A DNA stretch of 52,348 nt from a virus: positions 1 through 52,348 of the IMG/VR virus record IMGVR_UViG_3300021197_001620; one strand, given 5' to 3'. Of this stretch, positions 1 to 5,799 are shown one piece after another. The first letter of the stretch is position 1. Each line of letters starts with the position of its first letter. The notes under the pieces were generated by a model. That model was not told the origin of the DNA. It saw only the letters and a list, made by a program, of their open reading frames with translations, and did not search any database. The translations under genes were made by a program, and so were the position numbers.

Positions 1-32
1 TCTTCGCAATGTATGCAAGTTCGGTTGTTCAT
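1..32 (-). CDS. Start of a small protein with a CxxC motif, cut by the window edge
   Basis: An ATG at 32 follows a good GGAGACACC ribosome binding site just downstream of the stop of the preceding gene. The ten visible residues read MNNRTCIHCE. The C-x-x-C pair suggests a small zinc-binding protein, but only the first codons lie in the window, so function cannot be stated. Confidence 0.45.
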   Translation of the reverse strand, partial: MNNRTCIHCE

Positions 33-44
33 GGTGTCTCCATG

Positions 45-293
45 TTATAGGTAAGTTTGGATGATGTTAAGGTGATTTGGGTCTATTTCCTTGATGGAAT
101 AGACATGATAGATGCGATAGTCTCCATCGACTTGATAGCCACCACACCATTTGTCATGCGTGACTGTCTCCATGAAGAAGTCTGATAGCACTGCTTTGTC
201 TTCTGTTGGGTCTCCATCGAACGCAAAAAGTTGTCGGTCAAGATATTCATGTTCGCCATCTTGCGTCTTGGTTGTAAGAATGTAATGTTTCAT
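45..293 (-). CDS. Small protein of unknown function (82 aa)
   Basis: The ATG at 293 is preceded by GGAGACAAC, the same leader used by its neighbours. The longer reading from 494 would run through non-coding sequence and lacks a ribosome binding site. The product begins MKHYILTTKTQDGEHEY and is acidic in the middle, with DGDPTEDKAV and a Tyr/His-rich end. No signal peptide or membrane segment is seen. It is the last complete gene of the small-protein operon that starts at 1077. I do not recognise the family. Confidence 0.7.
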   Translation of the reverse strand: MKHYILTTKTQDGEHEYLDRQLFAFDGDPTEDKAVLSDFFMETVTHDKWCGGYQVDGDYRIYHVYSIKEIDPNHLNIIQTYL

Positions 294-348
294 GTTGTCT
301 CCATGTTTTGTGGTTGTGTTTGTAGTGTAACAAGGTGTGAATGGTTTG

Positions 349-546
349 TCAAATATTTTTATCAAGTTTTTCAATAAAATCTTTATGGACTTCGCCACTA
401 ACGCCTGTTGTAAGCCATTTGACGAAGTACAAGTTGTCGTACAATAGATCATCGCATAGTATAATCCCGATCCTGTCGGTGATGTTGGGAACACCAGTCA
501 TCATTCTCCCATGTAGCGAGAGTTTTACAAGGTCTCCAGTTTTCAT
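349..546 (-). CDS. GDLV-type SH3-like small protein (65 aa)
   Basis: The start at 546 (MKTGDLVKLSL) follows GGGAGGTG, and its ATG overlaps the stop of the gene upstream (ATGA), so translation is probably coupled. The product opens with K-x-G-D-L-V, then a variable loop, a central G-I-I strand and a Val/Trp strand (YFVKWL), ending in basic helix residues. This is the pattern expected of a small SH3/KOW-like beta barrel. About ten other genes in the window carry the same opening motif. The molecular role is unknown; nucleic-acid or RNA-polymerase binding would be a guess. Confidence 0.75.
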   Translation of the reverse strand: MKTGDLVKLSLHGRMMTGVPNITDRIGIILCDDLLYDNLYFVKWLTTGVSGEVHKDFIEKLDKNI

Positions 547-716
547 CCTAACACCTCCCATTGCCACGTTGCCTGTTGGACAATAGACCCGATTGGAGTG
601 TGGGATCGACTGTCAAGGATTACGATGCGAATGTCTTTGAACTTACTTACATCTGTTTCTATAATCATGCCTATCCATCCTGTCGATGCGCATTTTACTA
701 AGTCTCCGATTTTCAT
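543..716 (-). CDS. GDLV-type SH3-like small protein (57 aa)
   Basis: This gene is very short. It starts at 716 after AAAGGAGACAAAC and ends in a TGA that overlaps the ATG of the next gene. The product begins MKIGDLVKCASTGWIGMII and ends in WQWEVLG. It has the same K-x-G-D-L-V opening and the same G-x-I-x-strand as its neighbours, so it belongs to the paralogous family. Stop/start overlaps on both sides place it firmly in the operon 1077 to 45. Function unknown. Confidence 0.7.
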   Translation of the reverse strand: MKIGDLVKCASTGWIGMIIETDVSKFKDIRIVILDSRSHTPIGSIVQQATWQWEVLG

Positions 717-904
717 GTTTGTCTCCTTTGGTAGCCGAGTTTTGCGAGAAAGTGTTTGTGAATGTCCTCATGTAAGTAATAGTGTCCATTGACACCTTGT
801 CTTTTTATCTTGATCCAACCCTCAACATCGACATTGACTATCTCATAAGTGCGTAGTTGACCATCCATCTTTATGACCCATGTCTTGCCTATCATCGGGT
901 TCAT
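713..904 (-). CDS. Small SH3-like protein, divergent (63 aa)
   Basis: The ATG at 904 follows TGGAGGCCGA and overlaps the upstream stop (ATGA). The product opens MNPMIGKTWVIKMDGQL and alternates short hydrophobic strands (YEIVNVDVEGWIKIK) with polar turns, then a His-rich stretch (HYYLHEDIHKHF). It lacks the exact GDLV motif but has the size, strand pattern and location of the GDLV family. It could equally be an unrelated beta-rich protein. No catalytic motif is visible. Confidence 0.65.
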   Translation of the reverse strand: MNPMIGKTWVIKMDGQLRTYEIVNVDVEGWIKIKRQGVNGHYYLHEDIHKHFLAKLGYQRRQT

Positions 905-1077
905 TCGGCCTCCATAAGTAACTCAAGTTGTGAACTCGCAAAAGCCCACGAGCCTTGTGGGAACGTCACATTGCATAGTCCACTATGGTTAGCCGTTACT
1001 ATGCCTACCGAGCCTTTGGGTGGATTGTCATAGTCTTTAATGGTTCTGACTAGATCGCCTGCTTTTATTTTATTCAT
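901..1077 (-). CDS. GDLV-type SH3-like small protein (58 aa), first gene of its operon
   Basis: The start at 1077 (MNKIKAGDLVRTIK) follows GGAGACAAC. A sigma-70 promoter (TTGACA and TACATT, 17-base spacer) lies at 1100-1128, so this is the promoter-proximal gene of the run 1077 to 45. The product shows K-x-G-D-L-V, then PPKGSVGIVTA, a typical SH3-like turn and strand, and ends in ELLMEAE. Function unknown. A longer in-frame reading from 1128 would begin inside the promoter and is not credible. Confidence 0.75.
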   Translation of the reverse strand: MNKIKAGDLVRTIKDYDNPPKGSVGIVTANHSGLCNVTFPQGSWAFASSQLELLMEAE

Positions 1078-1099
1078 GTTGTCTCCATTGTGTCTTCTT

Positions 1100-1128
1100 A
1101 ATGTAATCTGTTTTGATTGATCTGTCAA
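1100..1128 (-). promoter_or_regulatory. Sigma-70-type promoter
   Basis: The minus strand reads ACTTGACA, 17 bases, then TACATT. It lies 23 bases upstream of the start at 1077 and downstream of the repeat array, so it probably fires the small-protein operon 1077 to 45. Confidence 0.75.
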
Positions 1129-1207
1129 GTCATTTTGGAAACTTTTTTTTCAAGATGGTTTTGGAGTGGGAGTTTTTTTTGTTTATATAAAGGTATTGCG
1201 CGTGTGA

Positions 1208-1605
1208 ATAGTTATGTAAAGTATTTTGCTTTTCTACTCTTTCTTTCGCATAGTTATGTAAAGTATTTGGCGACTTTGACTTGACAAGTGGACATTTTTT
1301 GGCTATACTGTAATAGTGACGGACATTTTTTTGTCCATCATTTTTTTTGTTTCATTGACTTGAGTTATGTAAAGTATTTCTGATGACCGATTGGATCTAC
1401 AACATGACTTTGTCAGAGTTACAACCTACAACAACGGAGCAATCGGTCTTGATGAGCGATTTTTTATTTACATTCTCTTTCATAGTTATGTTAAGTTTTT
1501 TGATTCAAGTTGGAGACTGTCTCGAACTAATGGGCGAAGTACGCCTTTTGGTTTGGACAGTCTTTTTTTGTTTTCTTTCTTTCTATAGTTATGTAAAGTA
1601 TTTTG
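1208..1605. repeat. Five direct repeats of ATAGTTATGTAAAGTATTTTG
   Basis: Copies lie at 1208-1228, 1250-1268, 1363-1379, 1482-1502 and 1585-1605, all in one orientation. The invariant core is AGTTATGT-AAGT. The fourth copy has two substitutions and the third lacks the leading AT. Copies 2, 4 and 5 are preceded by a CTTTC-rich tract. Read on the minus strand the repeat contains AATACTTTACA, one base away from the AATACTTGACA shared by the promoters here, but no -10 box lies 17 bases downstream. Confidence 0.85.
1281..1309 (+). promoter_or_regulatory. Plus-strand sigma-70-type promoter
   Basis: TTGACA at 1281-1286, a 17-base spacer and TATACT at 1304-1309 make a strong consensus on the strand opposite to all genes. 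The predicted start near 1316 is followed by a weak hairpin (GGACA/TGTCC, 1321-1336) and a T-rich stretch. No credible plus-strand gene follows, so a short regulatory or antisense RNA is possible. Confidence 0.5.
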
Positions 1606-1620
1606 GAACACCCACTAAAT

Positions 1621-1660
1621 CGTAGGCAAACCGACTTTTTCGTAGGCAAACCGACTTTTT
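1621..1660. repeat. Tandem 20-base repeat, two perfect copies
   Basis: CGTAGGCAAACCGACTTTTT occurs twice in tandem (1621-1640, 1641-1660), immediately after the stop of the gene at 1663. Each unit can form an imperfect five-base-pair stem followed by T5 on the plus strand, so they may act as weak terminators facing the minus-strand operon, or be a slippage product. Confidence 0.8.
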
Positions 1661-1662
1661 TA

Positions 1663-1962
1663 TCAAAAATCTGAGTCCGAATCTTCCTCAGCGAATCCAA
1701 ATAGTTTGTCCAAAGCTTCATAAAACTCAGCTCCCATAGAAACCACATCCATGTCTGGTCTAATATCTGGGTCAAAGTCCGGACACAACATAAAGTGCTG
1801 CTCAGGATCGAACACGACAAAGTGAAACTCGTCGGTTTCAATCGACTTACAATAAAAGAAACGATTGTGGCGAACGACTTGAGCTATCACATAGCCGTAG
1901 ACATGACCGCGTTCGGTTATTCCGACGAGATCGCCACGTTTAAAAATAAACTTGGATTCCAT
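1663..1962 (-). CDS. GDLV-type SH3-like protein with acidic tail (99 aa)
   Basis: I choose the ATG at 1962 (MESKFIFKRGDLVGI) because it follows TTGGAGGTCGGT with good spacing. The ATG at 1989 sits directly on its GGGAGG. The N-terminal half has K-R-G-D-L-V and a strand (YGYVIAQVV) typical of the GDLV family. The C-terminal half is a helical extension rich in Asp and Glu, ending EEDSDSDF. It overlaps the end of the upstream gene by 23 bases and is followed directly by the tandem repeat and the non-coding locus. Function unknown. Confidence 0.7.
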   Translation of the reverse strand: MESKFIFKRGDLVGITERGHVYGYVIAQVVRHNRFFYCKSIETDEFHFVVFDPEQHFMLCPDFDPDIRPDMDVVSMGAEFYEALDKLFGFAEEDSDSDF

Positions 1963-2191
1963 ACCGACCTCCAAGTGAAAAGTAGACATCCTCCCAATAC
2001 TGGATTAGTCCAATGCAGAATGTAAACTGTAGTAAAACCTCTTTGTCATTAGTTTTGTAGTACTCATATTCAAGATCGAGGCAGTAGTCCCACAACTCAA
2101 GGATGATGCCTTCAACAGTCTCGTGCACAGGAGATTCCTCAGTAGTAGAGGAGGGGGGTAGGGGGGTAGTAGGGTCTTTTGGATCTTTCAT
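1940..2191 (-). CDS. Unknown protein with Pro/Thr-rich N-terminus (83 aa)
   Basis: The ATG at 2191 overlaps the stop of the gene upstream (ATGA), which implies coupling, because no strong ribosome binding site is visible. The first 25 residues are low-complexity (PKDPTTPLPPSSTTEES), encoded by a G-rich tract at 2150-2170. The rest is predicted helical with many Tyr, Trp and Leu residues. No motif is recognised. The start could lie further in, but the overlap argues for this one. Confidence 0.6.
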   Translation of the reverse strand: MKDPKDPTTPLPPSSTTEESPVHETVEGIILELWDYCLDLEYEYYKTNDKEVLLQFTFCIGLIQYWEDVYFSLGGRYGIQVYF

Positions 2192-2409
2192 TTATCATCC
2201 AAGACTATAATCTTGCCTCTTGCAATTAGTCTTTTGAGAGACTCTTCTGTCATTATGCAAACATCACCATCGGCATACTTTATCTCATAGCTCGTTGTCC
2301 AATTGAACAAAGGTTCCTCTGTCCAAGTTCCTGACTTAATCTCGTTTGTGATTATGCCAAGCTTATCGCTATCAAGAATCATTAGTCCGACTTTAATCCG
2401 AGGTTTCAT
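2188..2409 (-). CDS. Small SH3-like protein, divergent (73 aa)
   Basis: The start at 2409 lies inside the last codons of the protease gene upstream, after GGGAG. The product begins MKPRIKVGLMILDSDKLGII, resembling the GDLV proteins (K-x-G, then a G-I-I strand), and continues with YEIKYADGDVCIM and a basic helix. It ends in an ATGA overlap with the next gene. It probably has the same beta-barrel fold as the GDLV family, but the key motif is changed. Function unknown. Confidence 0.65.
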   Translation of the reverse strand: MKPRIKVGLMILDSDKLGIITNEIKSGTWTEEPLFNWTTSYEIKYADGDVCIMTEESLKRLIARGKIIVLDDK

Positions 2410-3094
2410 CCATCAAAACTCCCAAAATGTATCTACGAGTGTAATTCAAAGTAGGTCCGACACGTACGATGTGAGGGATTAGAACTGGTAGTCCGGTTGG
2501 GGCATCGACAGACACTGCTGACAGTGCACCAACGACCTTTCCTTCTTTGTTAAACACAATTGAGCCAGAAGATCCAGGCCAAGCGAAATTGTTGATAAGT
2601 AAGAATTGACCGTCCATTCCAGAGACTCTTCCATGAAAATTAAGGAACAGTTGATTGTTTGGATTCCCACAGTAGAAAACCTCTTTGCCTATCTCGACAT
2701 ATTTAGAACTACGGTAGTCAATGGCCTCAGTGTACATGAGCTTTCTCTCTGGAACAATGATTGCGATATCTCTAAAGTAATCAATGTGTCTTACTTCTGC
2801 ACCATAGGTAAATCCACTGCGCTCTGTGATGAAGATCTGGTCGACCTTGTCAACAACATGAGCTGCGGTCATTATGAAGTGCTGATCTCGGATTTTGAAG
2901 TAGTTTCCAGACCCTGTTGACACACCACCACCTTCTGATGAAAAAGAATTAATTACAACTGCTGAAGTGTAGGCGTGTTTCATTCCTCTCTCCGCAAAGA
3001 AATAAAGTTCCTTGTGATAAGAAGAGTTAAACTCTATGTGGTTCGGCTGATCTGATGGTAGCATCAGGGCCAGCAACATTGCTAATCGTCCCAT
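2393..3094 (-). CDS. Trypsin-like serine protease, probably exported (233 aa)
   Basis: The chymotrypsin-fold triad can be placed: His79 in IMTAAHVVD, Asp109 in YFRDIAIIV and Ser176 in WPGSSGSIVF. Spacing fits the Trypsin_2/DegP-type domain, without a PDZ domain. The N-terminus (GRLAMLLALML) is short and hydrophobic and may be a weak signal or anchor. The next gene upstream has a clear signal peptide, so both may act in the periplasm. The start at 3094 follows GGAGGTCGAGATT. Possible targets are host envelope proteins or a phage precursor; this is inference. The triad makes the enzyme class fairly secure. Confidence 0.8.
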   Translation of the reverse strand: MGRLAMLLALMLPSDQPNHIEFNSSYHKELYFFAERGMKHAYTSAVVINSFSSEGGGVSTGSGNYFKIRDQHFIMTAAHVVDKVDQIFITERSGFTYGAEVRHIDYFRDIAIIVPERKLMYTEAIDYRSSKYVEIGKEVFYCGNPNNQLFLNFHGRVSGMDGQFLLINNFAWPGSSGSIVFNKEGKVVGALSAVSVDAPTGLPVLIPHIVRVGPTLNYTRRYILGVLMDETSD

Positions 3095-3145
3095 AATCTC
3101 GACCTCCTATAAGTAACTAGGGTCTAAAATTATGTAACGGTTGTG

Positions 3146-3760
3146 TTACAGTCGAATTTTTGCACCAAGCCACATTTCAGAGGCTGCTTCGCGAATATGT
3201 TTTTCTAAAAGATGATGTGGGATCTCCCACTTCAACGGCATTCGCTCTAGTCCGTAGTGAGTCATCTCTGTCTTTGTTCCGTCACGAGCAGTGCTTTGCA
3301 CATTTGTAACCTCTTGTTGTTTGATCCAGTTGACGGTCATTTCCTCTGTTGACAAGCCACTGTTTACAACTTGTAGCTGTGGATCATACATGGTCATGCG
3401 GACAGTTAGTTGGTTATCATCGACCGTTACGATAGTCTCAACAAAGAAGTGTTTGTTGTCAAATGCACACTTCATCGCATTTATGTTGTAGTTGCAGTCG
3501 TAGTAATACTTTATTGTCTTCTTGTTGTAGACTCGGACGTCTTCAAACTCCATAAGTACTGGTGAATAGGTTCCCCGTTCGTTGCGCACCTTGAACGATG
3601 TCGAATAAGCAGAGGATAAGGTGAAAGCGAACTCGCTGTCAATAACTTGCTCAATCTGTTGATTCTCTGTTCTATTCCAGACTCTAATGGGCGCAACGTA
3701 GAAGTCTAGGGTCTCCGCATGGGCAAGCCCGAGAAGGGCTATAAGGCTACTTACGATCAT
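3146..3760 (-). CDS. Exported protein of unknown function (204 aa)
   Basis: A classical signal peptide opens the protein (MIVSSLIALLGLAHA, likely cut after AHA). I start at 3760 because GGAGG is correctly spaced from this ATG, not from the one six bases earlier. The mature part is beta-rich with two cysteines (YDCNYNINAMKCAF) that could form a disulfide, which fits an exported location. No catalytic motif is recognised. It lies between the cupin gene and the trypsin-like protease, in a set of overlapping genes that may share a periplasmic role. Confidence 0.75.
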   Translation of the reverse strand: MIVSSLIALLGLAHAETLDFYVAPIRVWNRTENQQIEQVIDSEFAFTLSSAYSTSFKVRNERGTYSPVLMEFEDVRVYNKKTIKYYYDCNYNINAMKCAFDNKHFFVETIVTVDDNQLTVRMTMYDPQLQVVNSGLSTEEMTVNWIKQQEVTNVQSTARDGTKTEMTHYGLERMPLKWEIPHHLLEKHIREAASEMWLGAKIRL

Positions 3761-4118
3761 AATCATCCTCCAACCTCACAACATCGTCTAAGTGGTTTGT
3801 TGACACTTCAGTGAGAACGACGTTGGATCCACAAGTTGCAGAGAATCTGTGGATGGTGTTAGGTGTGATGTGATAGGTCTCACCTTCAGTGAGTTTGATG
3901 ACGGAAACACCTCTTCTTCCATGACCTGAAATGGTGATTTCTAAAGTCCCGGAAACTACAAGGATAGTCTCTTCTTTCTCTTCGTGATATTGAAGGCTTA
4001 GTTTGTGACCTTCGTTTATGTAGAGAAGTTTGCCAACATAGTATTCGGTCTCTGCCCAAATGACTTCCTTGCCCCATGGCTTGATCACTTCCCTCTTTCT
4101 ATTCAACATCTCTATCAT
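3747..4118 (-). CDS. Cupin, mannose-6-phosphate isomerase type II-like (123 aa)
   Basis: A single cupin barrel. Motif 1 is read in SLQYHEEKEETILVVSG and motif 2 in ITPNTIHRFSA, with His and Glu metal ligands. The opening KPWGKEVIW and the ending DDVVRLEDDYDR match the C-terminal domain of bifunctional mannose-6-phosphate isomerase/GDP-mannose pyrophosphorylase proteins. On its own it might be a sugar-phosphate isomerase acting in surface-sugar metabolism, or a sugar-binding cupin. GGAGCGAAA precedes the ATG at 4118. It overlaps both neighbours by about 20 bases. Confidence 0.75.
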   Translation of the reverse strand: MIEMLNRKREVIKPWGKEVIWAETEYYVGKLLYINEGHKLSLQYHEEKEETILVVSGTLEITISGHGRRGVSVIKLTEGETYHITPNTIHRFSATCGSNVVLTEVSTNHLDDVVRLEDDYDRK

Positions 4119-4551
4119 TTTCGCTCCAACGGTATAATTTTAACGCATGCTCAAGTTCTCTTTCATATTCTTCCATCTCAATGATGTAGCCGTGTTCGGA
4201 CATGAAGTGGTAGCCAAGATACCAAGCAAGCGATTCGGAGAACATAATGTCCTTCGTGTCTCTAAATAGTGGGTCCATTCTATAAATGGCATGCCCAGTT
4301 TCATGAGTAAGATGAATTATTTTGTTGAATGTCGAGATCTTTTCTGACAACTCTATAATACCAAACAATTCCAACTCCTCGACTTCATTGTCAGGAGTTG
4401 GAATCCAATAAGAGATATCGTCGTAAGAATCTTCAATGTTAACATTGAAATCAGTCTCAACCAAATAGATCATTTCTGATAGTACTATCTTAAGGTGTTC
4501 CTCGCTCATGGAACTGTTTAAGTTGCGTGTATCCACCGATAAGTTTATCAT
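4099..4551 (-). CDS. Putative zinc metallopeptidase with HETGH motif (151 aa)
   Basis: LTHETGHAIYRMD carries the HExxH zinc signature. SESLAWYLGYHF about 30 residues later offers the Glu third ligand expected of gluzincin-like peptidases (compare ImmA/IrrE). No signal peptide, so it is probably cytoplasmic. The start is uncertain: ATG 4551 follows GGAGG but overlaps the glutaredoxin gene by 62 bases, while ATG 4509 overlaps less but has no ribosome binding site; a GTG at 4557 is also possible. The substrate is unknown; ImmA-like peptidases cut repressors, which is only an analogy. Confidence 0.65.
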   Translation of the reverse strand: MINLSVDTRNLNSSMSEEHLKIVLSEMIYLVETDFNVNIEDSYDDISYWIPTPDNEVEELELFGIIELSEKISTFNKIIHLTHETGHAIYRMDPLFRDTKDIMFSESLAWYLGYHFMSEHGYIIEMEEYERELEHALKLYRWSENDRDVE

Positions 4552-4741
4552 CCACACCTTCCTCCTTAATTATTATAATTGGTACAGTCTTATGATTATA
4601 AATAGTTTTATAATAATTCAATAGCTCCGGTGAGTGGTCGACTGAACAGTATTCAAACTGCTCGCCTTGCTCAATGAGTAGGTTCTTAGCACGAATACAG
4701 AAAGGGCACTCGGACCAGCAAATAATTTTAAAATACTTCAT
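4490..4741 (-). CDS. Glutaredoxin (83 aa)
   Basis: A standard single-domain glutaredoxin. The redox site is CPFC at residues 13-16 (WSECPFCIRAK), the cis-proline loop is TVPI and the glutathione-site glycines are in LIGGYTQL. Phage glutaredoxins usually supply electrons to ribonucleotide reductase; the class II reductase at 32735 is a plausible client, although RNRs of that class usually use thioredoxin. The start at 4741 overlaps the previous stop by one base. Confidence 0.9.
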   Translation of the reverse strand: MKYFKIICWSECPFCIRAKNLLIEQGEQFEYCSVDHSPELLNYYKTIYNHKTVPIIIIKEEGVDDKLIGGYTQLKQFHERGTP

Positions 4742-5010
4742 CAGCCTTTCAACACCTGTCTCTTGTTTAGCTTGCGTCTCAGCTCATCTGGTGAGCCAAC
4801 TACGACTATTGACCTTGCGCCTGCACCTTCCATAATTGTAATCCTGCTAAAGGTCGCTTCAGGGTTAATTCCCAAACCAATAGCCTCGTTAATCATTGGG
4901 TTTGTTGGCTCTCTCCGAATTGTGGTTACTGCATCTGGTGACACATGAATCTCGTCTAAATGAACTCTCGACCCTTCAGGCTTGAACACTTCGATTAATT
5001 TTATTAACAT
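4741..5010 (-). CDS. Small beta-rich protein of unknown function (89 aa)
   Basis: AGGAGAAATA precedes the ATG at 5010. The product begins MLIKLIEVF, has a strand-helix pattern with VHLDEIHVSPDAVTTIRRE, then RSIVVVGSPDELRRKLN. The architecture (short strand, interaction loop, strand, C-terminal helix) resembles the smaller protein at 14515 and, loosely, FlbD-type small proteins. Similarity is by eye only. No catalytic motif or membrane segment. Confidence 0.6.
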   Translation of the reverse strand: MLIKLIEVFKPEGSRVHLDEIHVSPDAVTTIRREPTNPMINEAIGLGINPEATFSRITIMEGAGARSIVVVGSPDELRRKLNKRQVLKG

Positions 5011-5224
5011 TATTTCTCCTAAAATGTTTAATTTGTTTATTTTGAATTGCCCATTTCTGACCTTCGATCATCACAAAAGAATAGTCTCGATCATCAGTTG
5101 ATTGCTCAACAAATAATCCAATATTGGGCGACTCTATCACTCTAAAGTTTAATGGACTATTAGGTGTCGGTGATAGAATCATCGAACCCTGCGGTATCCA
5201 CAGTAGGTCTCCTGTCTGAAACAT
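4976..5224 (-). CDS. GDLL-type SH3-like small protein (82 aa)
   Basis: It starts at 5224 after AGGAGAAGAGC. The opening MFQTGDLLWIPQGS is the GDLV-family motif with one change. A G-L-F-V strand (PNIGLFVEQS) and a YSFVMIEGQKW strand follow, then a basic tail (KHFRRNNVNKINR). It overlaps both neighbours (upstream by 65 bases, downstream by 35), an extreme case even for this compact genome. The basic tail fits nucleic-acid contact, but this is inference. Confidence 0.7.
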   Translation of the reverse strand: MFQTGDLLWIPQGSMILSPTPNSPLNFRVIESPNIGLFVEQSTDDRDYSFVMIEGQKWAIQNKQIKHFRRNNVNKINRSVQA

Positions 5225-5486
5225 GCTCTTCTCCTTTTATGTGTGTCAAATAGCCAACACTTATCATTTCAAGATCAGATAGTCTCTGGTCCATTTTTGC
5301 TAAGGTCTTACGCATCTTATCTATTAAAAACAGTGCCCCTTGCAAGTCTTCATCTGCAAGATGGCTCTCTATCATTTCCGTTTGTCTTTCTACGCTTCGT
5401 GCCTTTTCTGAGACATATGTATAAAGTTGATCTACTTCTTCTGGGACTTCACTGATGTCTGCCCCATAACTAATTTTAACTCTCAC
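5160..5486 (-). CDS. Coiled-coil protein of unknown function (108 aa)
   Basis: Translation starts at a GTG (5486) after GGAGGGAAA, giving MRVKISYGADISEVPEEV. Residues 15-85 form long helices with heptad-like hydrophobics (QLYTYVSEKARSVERQ, IDKMRKTLAKMDQRLSDL), so a dimeric coiled coil is likely. The C-terminal 20 residues are acidic and disordered, lying in the 65-base overlap with the next gene. No known family is recognised. Confidence 0.65.
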   Translation of the reverse strand: MRVKISYGADISEVPEEVDQLYTYVSEKARSVERQTEMIESHLADEDLQGALFLIDKMRKTLAKMDQRLSDLEMISVGYLTHIKGEEHVSDRRPTVDTAGFDDSITDT

Positions 5487-5500
5487 TTTCCCTCCGAGTT

Positions 5501-5758
5501 TTATAATAATTCCATAATGGCTTTAGAGGCAAGTCCGACGAAACCTAGACCAACGGTCCAGATAACTCGAGACATGTTCTCCTGCCACTGTTCAAGGTCT
5601 CGAACACGAGCGTAGAGACCAGTCTCAGGATTGTAGATGGCTTCTTTGATCGATTTAACGTCATTGATCATCTCATCCTGCTTGCTATCCATGTGCTTAA
5701 TGTTAACTGTAAGTTCCATTAATGCTTTTTGAATTTCATTCATTTCGTTCTCACTCAT
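5501..5758 (-). CDS. XhlA-like membrane protein, possible holin partner (85 aa)
   Basis: The architecture is that of XhlA-type proteins: an N-terminal amphipathic coiled coil (residues 1-45), a YARVRDLEQWQENMSR linker and one C-terminal membrane helix (VIWTVGLGFVGLASKAIM). XhlA proteins associate with phage lysis. GGAGGGAACGAAC precedes the ATG at 5758. The endolysin is about 4 kb upstream on the same strand, past GroEL. A tail or membrane anchor role is an alternative. Confidence 0.6.
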   Translation of the reverse strand: MSENEMNEIQKALMELTVNIKHMDSKQDEMINDVKSIKEAIYNPETGLYARVRDLEQWQENMSRVIWTVGLGFVGLASKAIMELL

Positions 5759-5799
5759 GTTCGTTCCCTCCGATATTTACGACATCATTGTAAATAGTT

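Larger units (their letters stand above)
1131..1660. other. Non-coding locus of about 530 bases with a repeat array
   Basis: This is the longest stretch without a credible gene. It holds five copies of a 17-21-base direct repeat, T-rich tracts, a plus-strand promoter-like site and a tandem 20-base repeat. An 80-codon plus-strand reading frame at 1383-1625 crosses two of the repeats and has no ribosome binding site, so I do not count it as a gene. Candidate roles are replication origin, regulator-binding site or source of a small plus-strand RNA. Confidence 0.65.

Noticed and set aside
1208-1605. CRISPR array
   Set aside because: The spacing between copies is irregular (about 42 to 121 bases), the unit is AT-rich and not palindromic, and no cas gene is present.
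1208-1605. Five tandem phage promoters
   Set aside because: The repeats resemble the -35 part of the other promoters, but no -10 box lies 16-18 bases downstream of any copy on the minus strand.
1383-1625. 80-codon plus-strand reading frame in the repeat locus
   Set aside because: No ribosome binding site, it runs through two copies of the direct repeat, and it is the only long plus-strand frame here, so it looks like chance.
1663-5486. Lysogeny module
   Set aside because: No repressor, integrase or excisionase was found; the HETGH protein alone is not enough to infer a lysogenic switch.
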